Source: Anopheles merus
Lineage: Eukaryota; Arthropoda; Insecta; Diptera; Culicidae
Direction: 5' to 3'
Length of the DNA stretch: 64,000 bases
Assembly: GCF_017562075.2 (NCBI RefSeq)
Contig: NC_054084.1
Location: forward strand, 3,652,501-3,716,500
Shown: positions 1 to 11,087 of the stretch, in pieces
How positions within the stretch are numbered: the stretch's first letter is position 1
Layout of the letters: every line of letters begins with the position of its first letter
Translations under genes and position numbers: made by a program
The notes under the pieces: model-generated
Seen by the model: only the letters and a program-made list of their open reading frames with translations
What the model was told of the DNA's origin: nothing
Databases searched by the model: none

Positions 1-838
1 ACTGTCAACGCAACATGACAACGCACCTGACAGTGAAACATACACGTACCCGCTTCGTTGTCGTACAACTTGTCAAACTTTTGTCAAAATTTCTAAATCT
101 AGCAATTTAGAAACGAAAAAGAAAAGAAAAAGCAAAGTGATTTCTATTCCATTGTGTAGGATTTTACATTGCACTCGGTTTGTTCGGCGTAAAGAAGGTT
201 GTCTTCTGCGCACCGACGACTCTTGCTTCAATTCGGTGCCAGTTTTCTACACTGCCCACACGCCAGTAGGTCGGACGGATTAGCCAACGGGGGCGACTCT
301 TCGGTAGGCAGTCGTCGTAGAGAGGAGTGCAATCGCAGCGATTACTCGACTCGCTCCATTCGGTGCGACACCAAAACCGATTCCGCACGGTGGTTCCTGT
401 CCGTTGCCACGGTTCGCATTGATTTGTCCATTATCCTTGCCACATTACGTAAGGAGAAGTGCTGCGAGGAGACAGCCTGCGGAGGGGGAGAAGGTAACGA
501 GGCCACCGTTGATAACACTGCTGCACACCCGCAAGAAGAGGAGTAGGAAGAGGCCGCTGGTGAAAAAGTACACTCCCGAGTCGGTTGGATGTTTGGTTGA
601 TGAAAGTGGTGGCAAATATTGCTCCAGCCCGTCAATCCGCCCTTCTGTTGGCCAGAAGAGTGCAGCGCAAGTGTGGAGTGGCAGTGGAGTGGTAGTTCCA
701 CCGTACGCAGCTTGTTAGCACAGGTGATCACACATCACAGACGGCCATCCATCAACGAAGCGGAAACGATTGGCGTTCGGGCGAAACGGCTGTGGCACGA
801 CCACCGAACGACGGCACGAGCGCACCAGCACCACCAGC
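1..838 (+). promoter_or_regulatory. Upstream and 5' leader region of the Faf2 gene
   Basis: No convincing coding exon is visible. The first 160 bases are AT-rich with an A/G-rich run, and the DNA then becomes GC-rich up to the Faf2 start. Several short open frames overlap here on both strands without domain content. The promoter and 5' UTR of Faf2 presumably lie here; I cannot place a TATA box. Confidence 0.4.
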
Positions 839-2228
839 ATGGATAACGATGGGCTGTCGAACGAGCAGACGGAAAAGGTGCTCCAGTTTCAGGACATTAC
901 CGGGCTGGACGATATGAACGTGTGCCGCGACATACTGATCCGCCACCAGTGGGACCTGGAGATCGCCTTTCAGGAGCATTTAAACATACGCGAGGGGCGC
1001 CCGTCGGCGTACGCCACCGAGTCCCGGGCGCCCGCCGTCATTAACGATCGCTTCCTGCAGCACGTGTTCTCCAGCGCCCGGACCAGCCCGTCGCGCGAGC
1101 CGGGCGGAATTGCGGGCGTGATCGGGTACATGTTTAACTACATGGTAAACTTTTGGTGCAGCGCGTTCTCGTCGCTGCTGTCGTCGATCCTGGGGCTGTT
1201 CCGCGACCAGGAAAGCATTCCGGCCGATCCGCTCGGCGACGTGCTGAAGTTCATTCAAACGTACAATGAAAAGTACCCGGAGCATCCGGTGTTTTACCAG
1301 GGCACGTACTCGCAGGCACTGAACGATGCGAAGAACGAGCTGCGCTTCCTGCTAGTCTATCTGCATTCCGAGGCGACGTCCGAGGCGGTCGCGTTCTGTC
1401 GCGGCGCCCTGTCCGACCCGCTGGTGATCGAGTACGTCAATCGGCGGATGCTGTTCTGGGGCTGCGATATGGCCTCGCACGAGGGCAAACGGGTGGCGAC
1501 GACGGTCAGTGTCCGTACGCACCCGACCCTGCTCATCATCGGCATGCGGGCGAACAAGATGATCATTATGGGCCGGCTGGAGGGTGACTGTTCGGCGGAG
1601 GAGCTGATCCGCCGGATGGACACGGTGGTGAACGATAACGAGGTGTGGCTCAATCAGGCCCGCCAGGATCGGCTCGAGCGCGATCTGACGCAAACGTTGC
1701 GCCAGCAGCAGGACGAAGCGTACCAGCGCTCGCTGCAGGCCGATCAGGAGAAGCAGCGCCGGAAGCAGCAGGAGCGGGAGGAGGCGATGCGCATCCAGGC
1801 CGCGATCGAGGCGGAACAGGCGGCCGAGCAGCAGCGCAAGGAGGACATCGAACGGTTAAAGCTCGATCTGGCCCAGCTAGTGCCTTCGGAACCGGAAGCC
1901 GGTGCGCCCGACACGATCAGCATAGTGTTCAAGCTGCCGAGCGGGCTGCGGTTAGAGAGAAGGTTTAGAAGCACCGACACAATGAGGGTAAGAACGCGCC
2001 GAGTGCACCAGCCCGTGAACCGCACCTAATCATGCTTCGATCATGCTTCTTTTGCAGGATATTTACCACTTTATTTTCTGCCACCCGGATGCGCCCGACT
2101 CGTTCGAAATCACCACCAACTTCCCGAAGCGCGTGATCAAATGTTCGGGCGACGAGCCGGGACAGACGCTGCTGCTGTCGGGGCTGAAGAACCGCGAGGT
2201 ACTGTTCGTCGCCGATCTGGAGGCGTAG
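839..2228 (+). CDS. Faf2: FAS-associated factor 2 / UBXD8 (UBA-UAS-UBX protein)
   Basis: Two exons, 839-1987 and 2058-2228, are joined in phase 0 by a 70-nt GT-AG intron and give 439 aa, close to the roughly 445 aa of the family. Order seen: UBA-like helices at the N terminus (residues 1-50, binding polyubiquitin); a hydrophobic hairpin around residues 90-125 that in this family inserts into the ER or lipid-droplet membrane; a thioredoxin-like UAS domain (about 130-260); a long Q/E/R-rich coiled coil (about 275-350); and a C-terminal UBX domain split by the intron. The UBX domain binds the p97/VCP ATPase. Known role of the family: extracting ubiquitinated proteins in ER-associated degradation and controlling lipid-droplet lipases. 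I chose the ATG at 839 because it starts the UBA-like segment; the same frame is open further upstream but has no earlier ATG. Confidence 0.9.
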
Positions 2229-2922
2229 TGTGATAAAGAAGGGATTGTCGGAACACCATCACCACCACCACCACGACCACCACCGGCACCACCAGAAGCA
2301 AACACCGCGCGATGTTAACACCGATTTGCTTTTTGAACCGTTAATGCTACTCGCGCACTGCCAGCTGCCACAGGACCGGCAGACAGGAGGAAGAATTGGG
2401 GGGGTTCAACTCGCGATGGTCGTGGGGATGGCGCAACGGATGAACCCGCAGCTACAACATATACACCTTGTAGTAGACGGCCACTGTGAGTGCGATTCCT
2501 TTTTCTAGTTCTTTTCGAAAGCAAACGGAGCAGGAGGAGGGCAAGCGCAAGACAAATCGGAGAAAAAAGGCGTTTAATTTTTAAGAAGATCCGTTTTCTT
2601 AGCTTGAAGCGCAACAACTTGTGTATGTGTGTGTGTTAGTGTGTTTGTGTAGAGAAAGCACGAGGCGTGGTGGCCAACGCGGACGGCGTGCGGTGACAAA
2701 GAGAAAGAGAAAAGAGAACGTTTACAATACCAAATGGTAGTAATTGTGAATACTTATTTGTTGCTTACGTGAAACTCTTAACACTGTACATTCAGCTAGA
2801 ATACAGAAGCATAAATAGTCTCTATCGAATGTTTTTTTTACAGTTCGCTGTATGGGTTCTTTCGTTTGAAGATCGCCCTCTAGGGCGTACGGCTTGGCTG
2901 TATAGAGAACTGAATACGCGTG

Positions 2923-2928
2923 AATAAA
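2923..2928 (+). terminator. Poly(A) signal of Faf2
   Basis: AATAAA lies about 700 nt after the Faf2 stop, in an AT-rich context. It is the most likely 3' end of that transcript. Confidence 0.5.
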
Positions 2929-2933
2929 ATCGA

Positions 2934-2949
2934 TTTATTTCCTTTTATT
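2934..2949 (-). terminator. Two minus-strand poly(A) signals for C10
   Basis: TTTATT occurs at 2934-2939 and 2944-2949, which reads AATAAA on the minus strand. I see no other copy between here and the C10 stop at 3318, so the two convergent transcripts probably end in the same 30 bp or overlap. Confidence 0.45.
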
Positions 2950-3317
2950 TTGAACCATAAAATACACAACGGCGCTATTTGTTTTACGCCATACATACGC
3001 AATACATACGCAAGAACGATGTAAATAAGATATCACTTATAATAATTAAAAAAAAAAACGGAAGAAGCTACGAAGTACGGTTAGAGTAATAAAAGTATAG
3101 AAAACCATTACGTTAGGACCATTTAACCTTACGCTGGAACTATCCAATACTTCTGCCGCATGGCCACGTCACTGTAAATTAGACCGTAAATATGGTTTCG
3201 CTGCATTAATACTACACACTGGCAGTTGTATAGGGTTGTCGCTGGCCGTCCGACCGTCCTAATCCTCAGTCTTAAATGCACCGTCTTCCGGGAGTCTCGC
3301 TGGAGACGTCCACAGTC

Positions 3318-3668
3318 CTATATCAGCACGTCGTTGGTGCTGTTAATGTTGATCGGAGGTAGATAGATCGAGCGTATCTGTGCCCGCAGCCGCGCAATGT
3401 CCACCTCCTCCCGCTCGAACTCGCGAATGATCTGCTCGAACTGCACCAGCCCCTCCCGGTTGCCCGGGAAGCCGTAGTCCTTGATGACCTCGATCTGGAT
3501 CTGCATCACCAGCGGGAAGACGTTCTGCATCATCTTGATCATCTCCTTGCCGGAGTTGGCCTTGGCTTCGGCGAGCTTTTTCGAGTTGTCCGGTTGGTTG
3601 ACCGTTTTGAGGATGTCCACCAGTATGGTTTTGCCCGTTTCGGCGTTAAAATTCGATAGATACGACAT
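3318..3668 (-). CDS. Protein C10 homologue (C12orf57 / GRCC10 family)
   Basis: Single-exon gene of 116 aa; the vertebrate protein is about 126 aa. The recognisable family pattern is an N-terminal helix (ETGKTILVDILKTVNQP), then the core around NVFPLVMQIQIEVIKDYGFP, and a C-terminal IRSIYLPP segment. It is predicted soluble and helical. The family is conserved in animals, and the human gene is linked to brain development (Temtamy syndrome), but its molecular role is unclear. The start is the ATG at 3668; a longer open frame upstream (to 3722) has weaker character and would add 18 residues outside the family pattern. It is divergent from the HemK-like gene across about 480 bp. Confidence 0.85.
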   Translation of the reverse strand: MSYLSNFNAETGKTILVDILKTVNQPDNSKKLAEAKANSGKEMIKMMQNVFPLVMQIQIEVIKDYGFPGNREGLVQFEQIIREFEREEVDIARLRAQIRSIYLPPININSTNDVLI

Positions 3669-4151
3669 GGTGTGGCGAACGGGCGACTGCTGCGATGGAT
3701 TTGTTATTATTGTCCACTGCACAAAGAAATAAACAATCTTGCTTTTTCTCGTTGTGACTGTGTTGGTGTGTTGAAGCGTAGCTGTCAGATCGGTGGGTGT
3801 GCCAGTGCTGCCAGACAGTACATGTTTCGGTTGTTTTTTTAATTATTTTCATGGATATTTTTATGCAGCTTTTAATTTACGATACAAATAGATAAAACGT
3901 TTATCGTAAATCACCTCGAAGGAAACAAAATCACAAAATCTCCCCAACTGCATTTTAAACACGAACAACTTATCTAGCTGGCAACACTGCAGCACACTTG
4001 TCAGCTGATTGCAAAACATTGCGAACTGCTCGCCGTACCGATCGATTGCGCAAAGATGAAACGCGACCCGTTACCGTTATTGTGAGTTTTTCGACCTTTT
4101 AATTTACGGCTTTCGCTTCAGCACAAACCCCACCCACACCACGCGCCCACG
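3669..4151. promoter_or_regulatory. Shared upstream region of C10 (-) and HemK-like gene (+)
   Basis: This divergent intergenic spacer of 483 bp is AT-rich in the middle (3830-3960). A short upstream ATG frame (8 codons) starts at 4056 ahead of the HemK start and could act as a uORF if transcribed. No TATA box was recognised. Confidence 0.45.
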
Positions 4152-5285
4152 ATGTTGCTGTCGTCGAGCTCCACGCGGGTTGCGGCACGGATGGGCGTCA
4201 AGATGCTTGCACGCGGCATTGGCCAAACGGACCACCACCACCGGCCACTGCTCCAACTGTGCTGCGCTAGCAGTACCAGCGCGGGTTCTACCGCACCGAC
4301 GAGCCTGTTCTCAGCCACCAACACCACCACCACCACTACCAGCACGGTACGGGGCACCCAGGAAAGGTGGATGCAGCGGTTCGAGTCGGAAAGCATCCCC
4401 GAGCCGGAAACGTCCATCGTCAACATCATTGCACACGTGCTCGACCTGTCCGGGCCGGGCGAGGTGGGCAACCATCAAAACTCGGCCCTGAACGAAGCGC
4501 AGATGGCAAAAATCGAACAGCTCTGCCAGTGCCGGCTGGCTCGAATGCCCATCCAGTACATCGTGCGCGAGTGGGACTTTCGCGATTTGACGCTGAAGAT
4601 GGTGCCGCCGGTGTTCATACCGCGCCCGGAAACGGAGGAGCTCGTGGAGCTGATACTGCAGCAGATGGACACGCAGCGGGAGACGCTCTTTCTGGAGATC
4701 GGATGCGGTACGGGCGCAATAAGTCTTTCGCTCCTTAAGCACGCCCCCAAGGTGAGATGAATAGTGTTATTTTGTTGCCAGCGTTGTTAAAACGGCCTTT
4801 TATTTCCTCTCCTTTGTACACAGTCTTCTGCAATCGCGATCGACCAGAGCCGGTATGCGTGTGAGCTGACACGCGAGAACGCCGAAACGGTGGGCCTGCA
4901 CGAGCGTTTGCGTATATTCAAGCACAAAGTGGTGGACGATCTGCCGGCGGAGCTGGGCGGGCAGAAGTTCGACATGATCGTTAGCAACCCGCCGTACGTG
5001 CCGTCGGTGCTCATTCCCACGCTCGATCCGGAGGTGAAGATCTACGAGGATCTGCGCGCGCTGGACGGCGGAAACGATGGTTTGACTGTGATAAAGGCCA
5101 TCCTGCGGATAGCGGGCCGACATCTGGCCAAGGATGGCGTTCTGTGGCTGGAGGTGGACAGCGCACATCCACCGATAATAGAGGAGTTTCTCTCGAAGCA
5201 CGGCGAACTGATGGGATTACGGTTTTTGGCATCGTATAAGGATCTGTTCCAGAAGGATCGCTTCGTGGAAATTGCTAAGCTATAG
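4152..5285 (+). CDS. HemK1: HemK-family N5-glutamine methyltransferase, probably mitochondrial
   Basis: Exons 4152-4751 and 4824-5285 are separated by a 72-nt intron in phase 0 and encode 353 aa. The N-terminal 45 residues are rich in S/T/R with few acids, fitting a mitochondrial targeting peptide. The PrmC-type helical domain follows (about 70-150, with IVREWDFRDLTLKM and IPRPETEEL), then the SAM-binding loop EIGCGTGAIS (about 182-191) and the catalytic NPPY motif at residues 255-258, which holds the substrate glutamine. Known reaction of the family: SAM-dependent methylation of the GGQ glutamine in peptide-chain release factors. The mitochondrial assignment is inferred from the leader. The other paralogue, the cytosolic N6AMT1/HEMK2 type, lacks this N-terminal helical domain. 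Confidence 0.88.
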
Positions 5286-5521
5286 ACGGGCGGGCGGGAC
5301 GGGCATTTTGTTAGAAGGCCCCAAATGTGTTAGTTGAGCATAAACAGGAACATAGTGCAGATAATTGCAGTGTCAACATGTCTGTTAAATTATACGTTTT
5401 CGAGTGGCATGGTATGGCATTGCTCTCTCTCTATCTATCTATCTCGTTCTCTTTGGCAGCCTTACTCCTCTGGCTACACTCGAAAAAAAAGCTTTATTCT
5501 CGTATAGAAACGAATAACTTA
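5286..5521. other. Short convergent 3' region between HemK-like gene and eggless
   Basis: The spacer is 236 bp. It holds a CT/CTAT microsatellite (about 5423-5443) and a minus-strand poly(A) signal at 5493-5498 that lies only 24 nt beyond the eggless stop. Confidence 0.6.
5493..5498 (-). terminator. Poly(A) signal of eggless
   Basis: TTTATT on the plus strand reads AATAAA on the minus strand, 24 nt past the stop at 5522, implying an unusually short 3' UTR if it is used. Confidence 0.55.
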
Positions 5522-8500
5522 TTAGAGCAATCGGCCCTTGCAGCCCTTTTCGCCACAGTTGCAGGTTAGATGCTTTCCGTTGACGGAACCCACGTCATAA
5601 TTGTAGTTCCACGTTAATTCCGTACCGGCTGTAATGTTACGCTCCGCAAAGAACGCTACCCAGGGGAACCGCAGATCGTGCGTATCGACAAACACGTTCT
5701 GGACGAAGAGATTAGGATTGCAGGAGTGCTGTGGTGTGGAAGGGAGGGGGGCGAAGATGGAAGAGCACAGGGTAGCCAACACATAAAATAAAAAGACAGT
5801 TAAATCGTTTGCATCGTAGGAAGTAAAGGCAGCGCCATTTCTACTCACGTTAAAGTACCGGCCAAGGTTGCCCGATTTTTTCGCGTCCATCACGTAGATA
5901 TGCTCATTCTCGCCGTACAGCTTGCGGAACAGCGACTCATCGTTCGGTCCGCCGGACGCGTCCATCATGTCCATCTCGGGATTCGGTATCAGATTGACGC
6001 ACTCTTGCTCTGTGTAAGTAAAGCCAAAGGCAAAGTGTGTGTAGAAACAAAATATGCCTTTCGTGCAAAGCAATAATATTACTCGTAACACACTAAGCTT
6101 GTTTCGCTTACCATCATTTACGCCGTCGTTGGATGACTTTTTGCCAAACATGGCCGCATTCGGTCGCTCCGTAGTGCTGGCCTTTCGCAGCTGGGCCCGC
6201 GTCTTGACGACCGTTCCGCTCGGTTTGCTTTTCGTCGTGTACTCCTCGTCCGAGTCGTGCGCCGACGTGGATGGCCCGTTCTCGATTGCATCCTCCGATG
6301 CGTCCGAATCGTTCGCATTGCCGGCCGGCGTTGAGTCCTCCCTATCCGACTGGTACGCTTCCGCTTCGTAGTCCGCCTTGCTCTTTTCCACCGTTTCGAT
6401 GAAGTCCAGATCGGCAAAGTACTCGTCGCCCGACTTGTCGTCGCTCATGTCGCAGATGCGATTGCTCGTCTCCTCCGTCAGCAGATGGCCGGCGTAGATG
6501 CAGATGAAGCTGCCCTTGGGCACATCGTTCAGGCAGCGGATGCCCCAGCCCTTGTTGTGCGTGTTGAACACTTGCAGCTTCGTCTGGAGCGAGTTCTGCA
6601 CCACCCGGTTGAGACATTTGTCCTTCTTGCACTTGCACTGCACGTTGCACTCGTATATGCCGGTCGACAGATGACTCATCAGCCGCTTGTAGTGGTAGCC
6701 CACCGTGTTGATGTCCTGGTTCTCCTTTAAGCCGTACTTGGCGCCGGCCAGCGTCAACTGCCAGCACTGACATTTGCTCTTGTCCATGCAGTCATCTTCG
6801 CAGTCGCACCCGCACAGGAACTCTTTGTCCAGGTTCAGGTTGACGCCTTCGGTGGGGATGCGCTCGGTCGAGTACTCGCACGGCGGCGGCTGCTTGTTGT
6901 CGTAGTTGTTTACGCAGTGCACCGGCATCGGCTCGAGCCCGAACGACAGATCGGTGCATTCGAAGAAGACGTTTTCCGATTTAAACGTTGCCAGCGCTCG
7001 GATATCGGGATCGAAGTCAAAGTGCTCCACGTTCAGGGGGGAATCGGTCACCCTCAGATACTGGTGCAGTTCGGCCATATTGCGCAGCCGCCGGCCGCAG
7101 GGCGCACGGTACAGCACGACGGACTTTTTCTGGCCTCGCGCGGCCGTTTTGTGCCGCTCCCAGCCAGTGATCAGCGGCCGGGCCAGCAGATTGTACGAGC
7201 GTAAGTTTTTGCCACCCTTGTACGGGCAGCTCGGGCCACAGTTGTGCGGTACAAACTTTCGCGGGCCACGATAGTTTTTGGTCGTGTAGAGCAGCGTTCT
7301 ACCGTTCGACTGGTCCTGGTCGCAATCGATGTAGATGGTGTTCCGGTTCAGCGACACGGGGACATTATTATTGTTGTTGTTGTTAATGTTGTTGTGGTTG
7401 TTGAGCGTCCGGTTTGCCGTACTCTTGCGAGCCGTCGCCCGGTTCGGCGTGTCCATCTTGGGCGCTGGTTGGTGATTGACCGTTGCCGCCTTCTTCTCCG
7501 GCGGCTGCTCACTGTCGTCGTCCTCCAGCGTAATGTACTCGATCGATGGTTCGTTGCGCTTTTGGAACTTGGAGAACTTGTTGTTCGGTGCGTGGCCCGT
7601 GTTCACCTCGCGGTACAGCGGTGCCAGCCGGCTCGAGCCACGGTAAATCCACTCCTTCCTCTCCATGCCCGAGAAGTAAAGGCGCACCAGACTGCTGTCG
7701 GTTTCGAGCACAGTGCCCTGGAACCATTTATCGTCGATCTCGACCATCATTCGCTGGCCCCGGTGCGCTTGCACCATCGGGCGGACCGATCCGCTCTTCA
7801 GCATGTAGTTTCTAATGAACTCACGCGAGTGGGGATGCACATCGTCCCAGACGTGTTTGGACTGATCGCACACCACGCGCACATCCGTGAACGGTGAGTA
7901 CTGCGGGTGGCCCGAATCCAACACAATGAGGTACCGGTACTTGTTGTAGCTGCTTAACGATTCCAGTACTGTGCCCGCATAAAACGTACGGTTCATTCCG
8001 TCCTGGGTGGGGGAACTGGTTCGGGCGACTACGCGTGTACCTAGCAGCAGCTTCACGTTGGGAGGCGTTGTATAGGCGAGATGCTTTGCCGTAATGACCG
8101 TAGGTTTTGGGTCGCCGGTTAGAAAACGTACCGTATACATCTATCGTAGAAAGAATGAGATAAAGAGCGACTTGAAGGGATGGAAGTAACGCGACTGAAC
8201 TACCTGACTGATTAATGGGTTTCAATACTTACATCCGATTTTACCTCCAGCACCTTACATTCAGTCCAGCTGGCGAGCACGGTTGTTCTTACACCAAAGT
8301 ACTGGCAGCCCACCTGAACCGGTTCCCGGTGCAGCGTTTCCGTTTTGCTCAACATGCTCCGGAAGCGTTCGTGGGCAATTTGTTCACTCGTTGCATCGTC
8401 CTCGATTATGAGCTCCGGCTTATCAATCTTGGTCGTGCGAACGCTGTAGATATTGTTTTGAATGTCTTGAAATGCCGATTTTAACGTTTTCATTTGTGCT

Positions 8501-10152
8501 TCGATGCGATCCGAAGTTGCTGTGGAAACAAGCTCACGTTAAATTTTTCATCGTAAGTTGCCATTTACAAAACCGTACCTTGATTTTGTTCAGCCTCATG
8601 CAGCAGGATCGAGTTTGACCATTTAATTTGGTCTAAGCACAACGAACCATACAACTTGTAGATGACATCGTCCAGATCGGATTCGACCAACGAGACCGCT
8701 TCGGCTGGCAGGACCGGCTCTACAGTGAACATTCATAAAACGTAAAACGGGATACATAATGATCTATGAATGCTTACCATTTTTTCGCTCTATTACTGTA
8801 TCCTCGTCTTCCTCATCGCTGCTATCCAACACCATAAGTATCTCCGATACGTCCGGCTGGTTGTCGTGCAAGAGCAAAGGTTGATGATTTACCAGCAATC
8901 CGGACAGTGTCTATATGTGTTAAATATGTATATAAAAAAAAAATCATACATAAAATCCTAATTGAACTTGTTGCCCCTTCAGGCACAACTTACCTCGTAG
9001 CGAGAAACCGCCTCTTCAAAGCAATCGTAACACAAGTGCTGCACTTGAATACTGTGAGGGACTTTGTACAAGCTCAGAGCAAACTCGGGAGCGTCACAAA
9101 ACTGTACATTTTTCTTTTTGCACGCCGTATTGCAACATTTGGGTGCGCATGGTTTTTTGCTCTTCTTCGGCTGATCAGCGTTGCCATTGGTTACGACGGG
9201 TTCCTGCTGTTTGTTCTGCTTGTCTGCTTGTTCGTTTGCAGTTTCATCATCAGCTTGCTTGTTATTTGCATCCGTCATGGCAACTGACTGCGATCCATCT
9301 GAGGCCGGTGCTGGCGGTTCAGCCGGTTGACTATCTGAAACTAAAAATGTGTACGATTTTAGGATTCAAACGTAGATATGGGCAAATTCTATGCTTTGGC
9401 GTTACTTTTCTCTTCGTCCTCCTTTTGGACCACTTCCTGCATTTCTACATCTCCATCATTAATCGCATTTTCCGTTTCCAGGGGTGGTACAGTGTCATTA
9501 GATTCTGATTCTGGTTCTGGTGCTGTTGGTTCTTTTGTTGGGTCTGATCCTGGTTCTTTTGTTGGGTCTGATCCTGGTTCTTTTGTTGGGTCTGATCCTG
9601 GTTCTTTTGTTGAGTCTGATCCTGGTTCTTTTTCTTTATCTGTTGCCGATTTGAGTTCTTTTTCTGCTTGTGATTCTGGCTCTTTTTCCGCTTGCGATTC
9701 TGGTTCTTTTTCCGCTTGCGATTCTGGCACTGGTTCAGGTTGTGACTTTGGTTCTGCAGTTGGCAAAGCTTCTTCCGGTGCTTTCTCTTCAGGAGTCCCC
9801 TGTACGCTAGGCTCCTTCTCATCATCATCAATGCATATTATTTCGGAATCCTTCGCATTTTCTACAACACTAGCATTATCAGGAGCTGTCGACGGGCTTG
9901 ACACATTTTCAGTGCTGGGAGATTCTGTAATAGTAACTTAAAACGTTTAGGAAGGGCAGGAAAACTCCGATAAGCAATAAAGTAAGGTTAAGAATAGTCA
10001 TTCCGAGGAAGTGTTCTGCAAACATTAATACCTTTAGTTGCTGGTTCCTTTTCGGGCTGTGATGTTGTAGTCGCTTCCGACTCAGCATTCGTTTCCATCT
10101 CCTCATCCGATTCGAGGGAAATTATGGCGGACGGATTGGTATCCTTGTCCAT
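5522..10152 (-). CDS. egg: SETDB1 / eggless histone H3K9 methyltransferase
   Basis: Nine exons, all phase-consistent: 10152-10032, 9924-9406, 9334-8994, 8910-8778, 8719-8579, 8519-8233, 8140-6112, 6009-5849, 5728-5522. They give 1312 aa, close to Drosophila Eggless and human SETDB1. The order is: an acidic repetitive N terminus with SUMO-interaction-like motifs; a cysteine cluster (about residues 240-310); tudor repeats (about 530-710); a methyl-CpG-binding-like domain (about 815-900); a Cys-rich pre-SET (CDCEDDCMDKSKCQCW, about 955); a SET domain from about 1035, split by an acidic insertion of about 100 residues; then the NHSCNPN core (1244-1250) and the post-SET CNCGEKGCKG near the end. 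It deposits H3K9 methylation in the nucleus; in flies it acts in germline and piRNA-guided silencing. Two introns (6010-6111, 5729-5848) are multiples of three without stops, so the unspliced frame also stays open. Confidence 0.95.
9528..9727 (-). repeat. 24-nt tandem coding repeats in eggless exon 2
   Basis: About four 24-nt units (9528-9623) encode EPGSDPTK-type octapeptides. A second set of roughly three 24-nt units (about 9652-9727) encodes SQAEKEPE-type octapeptides. Both keep the frame. They form an acidic, disordered linker that could vary in copy number between individuals or species. Confidence 0.85.
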
Positions 10153-11087
10153 TTTTTCTGCTTAATCAATCGTGTGTTTAGAATGCTTCTTCGTGTGATC
10201 ACAATTATTTCAAACAATTGAATGCATGCCAGGGCTGAGCCACTTAACTGGGGTTATACAAATATTCTAGCAATGTTTCCGAAACTCAACAACAGCGACT
10301 CTTGCAAAATGCACAATGCAAATGATGCTTTTTCAGCGTGTACCAAACAACAGTCCCGGCTATACAGGTCAGTTCACAATGCTTTTCTCACCAATACACT
10401 GACATCTGCGTTTGACATTTGAGTGCAACACAAAGCAACTCGGTGTCAGCTATTCAGGTGCGTCTACACGTGAGAACTCTGCCGAACCGGTGCCGCAAAT
10501 AGGTGTCGAAATGAAAACAAACATAATTTTAGAAGAAAAAGTAGAATTTCGAACATTAGTAATGAGGCAGTAAACGGTGAAAATAACGCTTGCGACATGA
10601 ATACATAAACACTCCGCGTGAAAAATCGCTCCGAAGTTGCCACCGCCACGAAATCCCTGCAATAGTAACCCTGTATTTATAAATTCAACGAATCGCATTT
10701 CCTTCGATTGGTGTGCTCTTCATACCAGGTGCGCATGGCTGGGCGGAGATTGTATTGATTTTTCGATGTCAAAAAGTTGTTCCTTTTTATCCTGCCAATA
10801 TTTTAGAAATTGTTGTCTTCCCGAATCACTCGAACGCCTTGTTTTCTCCCTCCTCGTTACGGCACGAAACATCCCTTCTTTTAGTTCCCCCCCGGTTTTT
10901 CCCCGGTTACTAGGACTAGGACGTAGAAATAGTTGTTTCTGCTTTGGCTGGGTACTGGATGTCTTCTCGGAAATTGGCACAGAAAAATCAAGTTGTCATA
11001 GCTCGCGCGCTTGTTGATGGGTGTTGGCAAAGCATTAGCACTTGGCAGCAACACCCACATTGGTAACCCATTTTGCTAGGGGTAGTT
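10153..11087. promoter_or_regulatory. Divergent upstream region of eggless (-) and glucose-6-phosphatase (+)
   Basis: This is a 935-bp spacer with no supported exon. The ATG-containing frames are short and lack domains. Promoters of both genes are expected here, but no TATA box is evident. Confidence 0.4.

Larger units (their letters stand above)
2229..3317. other. Convergent 3' UTRs of Faf2 (+) and C10 (-)
   Basis: There is no coding exon. The run of CAC/CAT triplets at about 2255-2305 lies just after the Faf2 stop and is UTR. Poly(A) signals for both strands lie within 27 bp of each other at 2923-2949. The rest is AT-rich without recognised features. Confidence 0.6.

Noticed and set aside
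2230..2508. Histidine-rich open frame after Faf2
   Set aside because: It lies in the 3' UTR as a CAC/CAT repeat; it has no start context and no domain.
4056..4121. Possible first exon of the HemK-like gene (ATG at 4056 with a GTGAGT donor)
   Set aside because: Joining to the next AG puts it out of frame with the methyltransferase, and the intron would be only about 40 nt.
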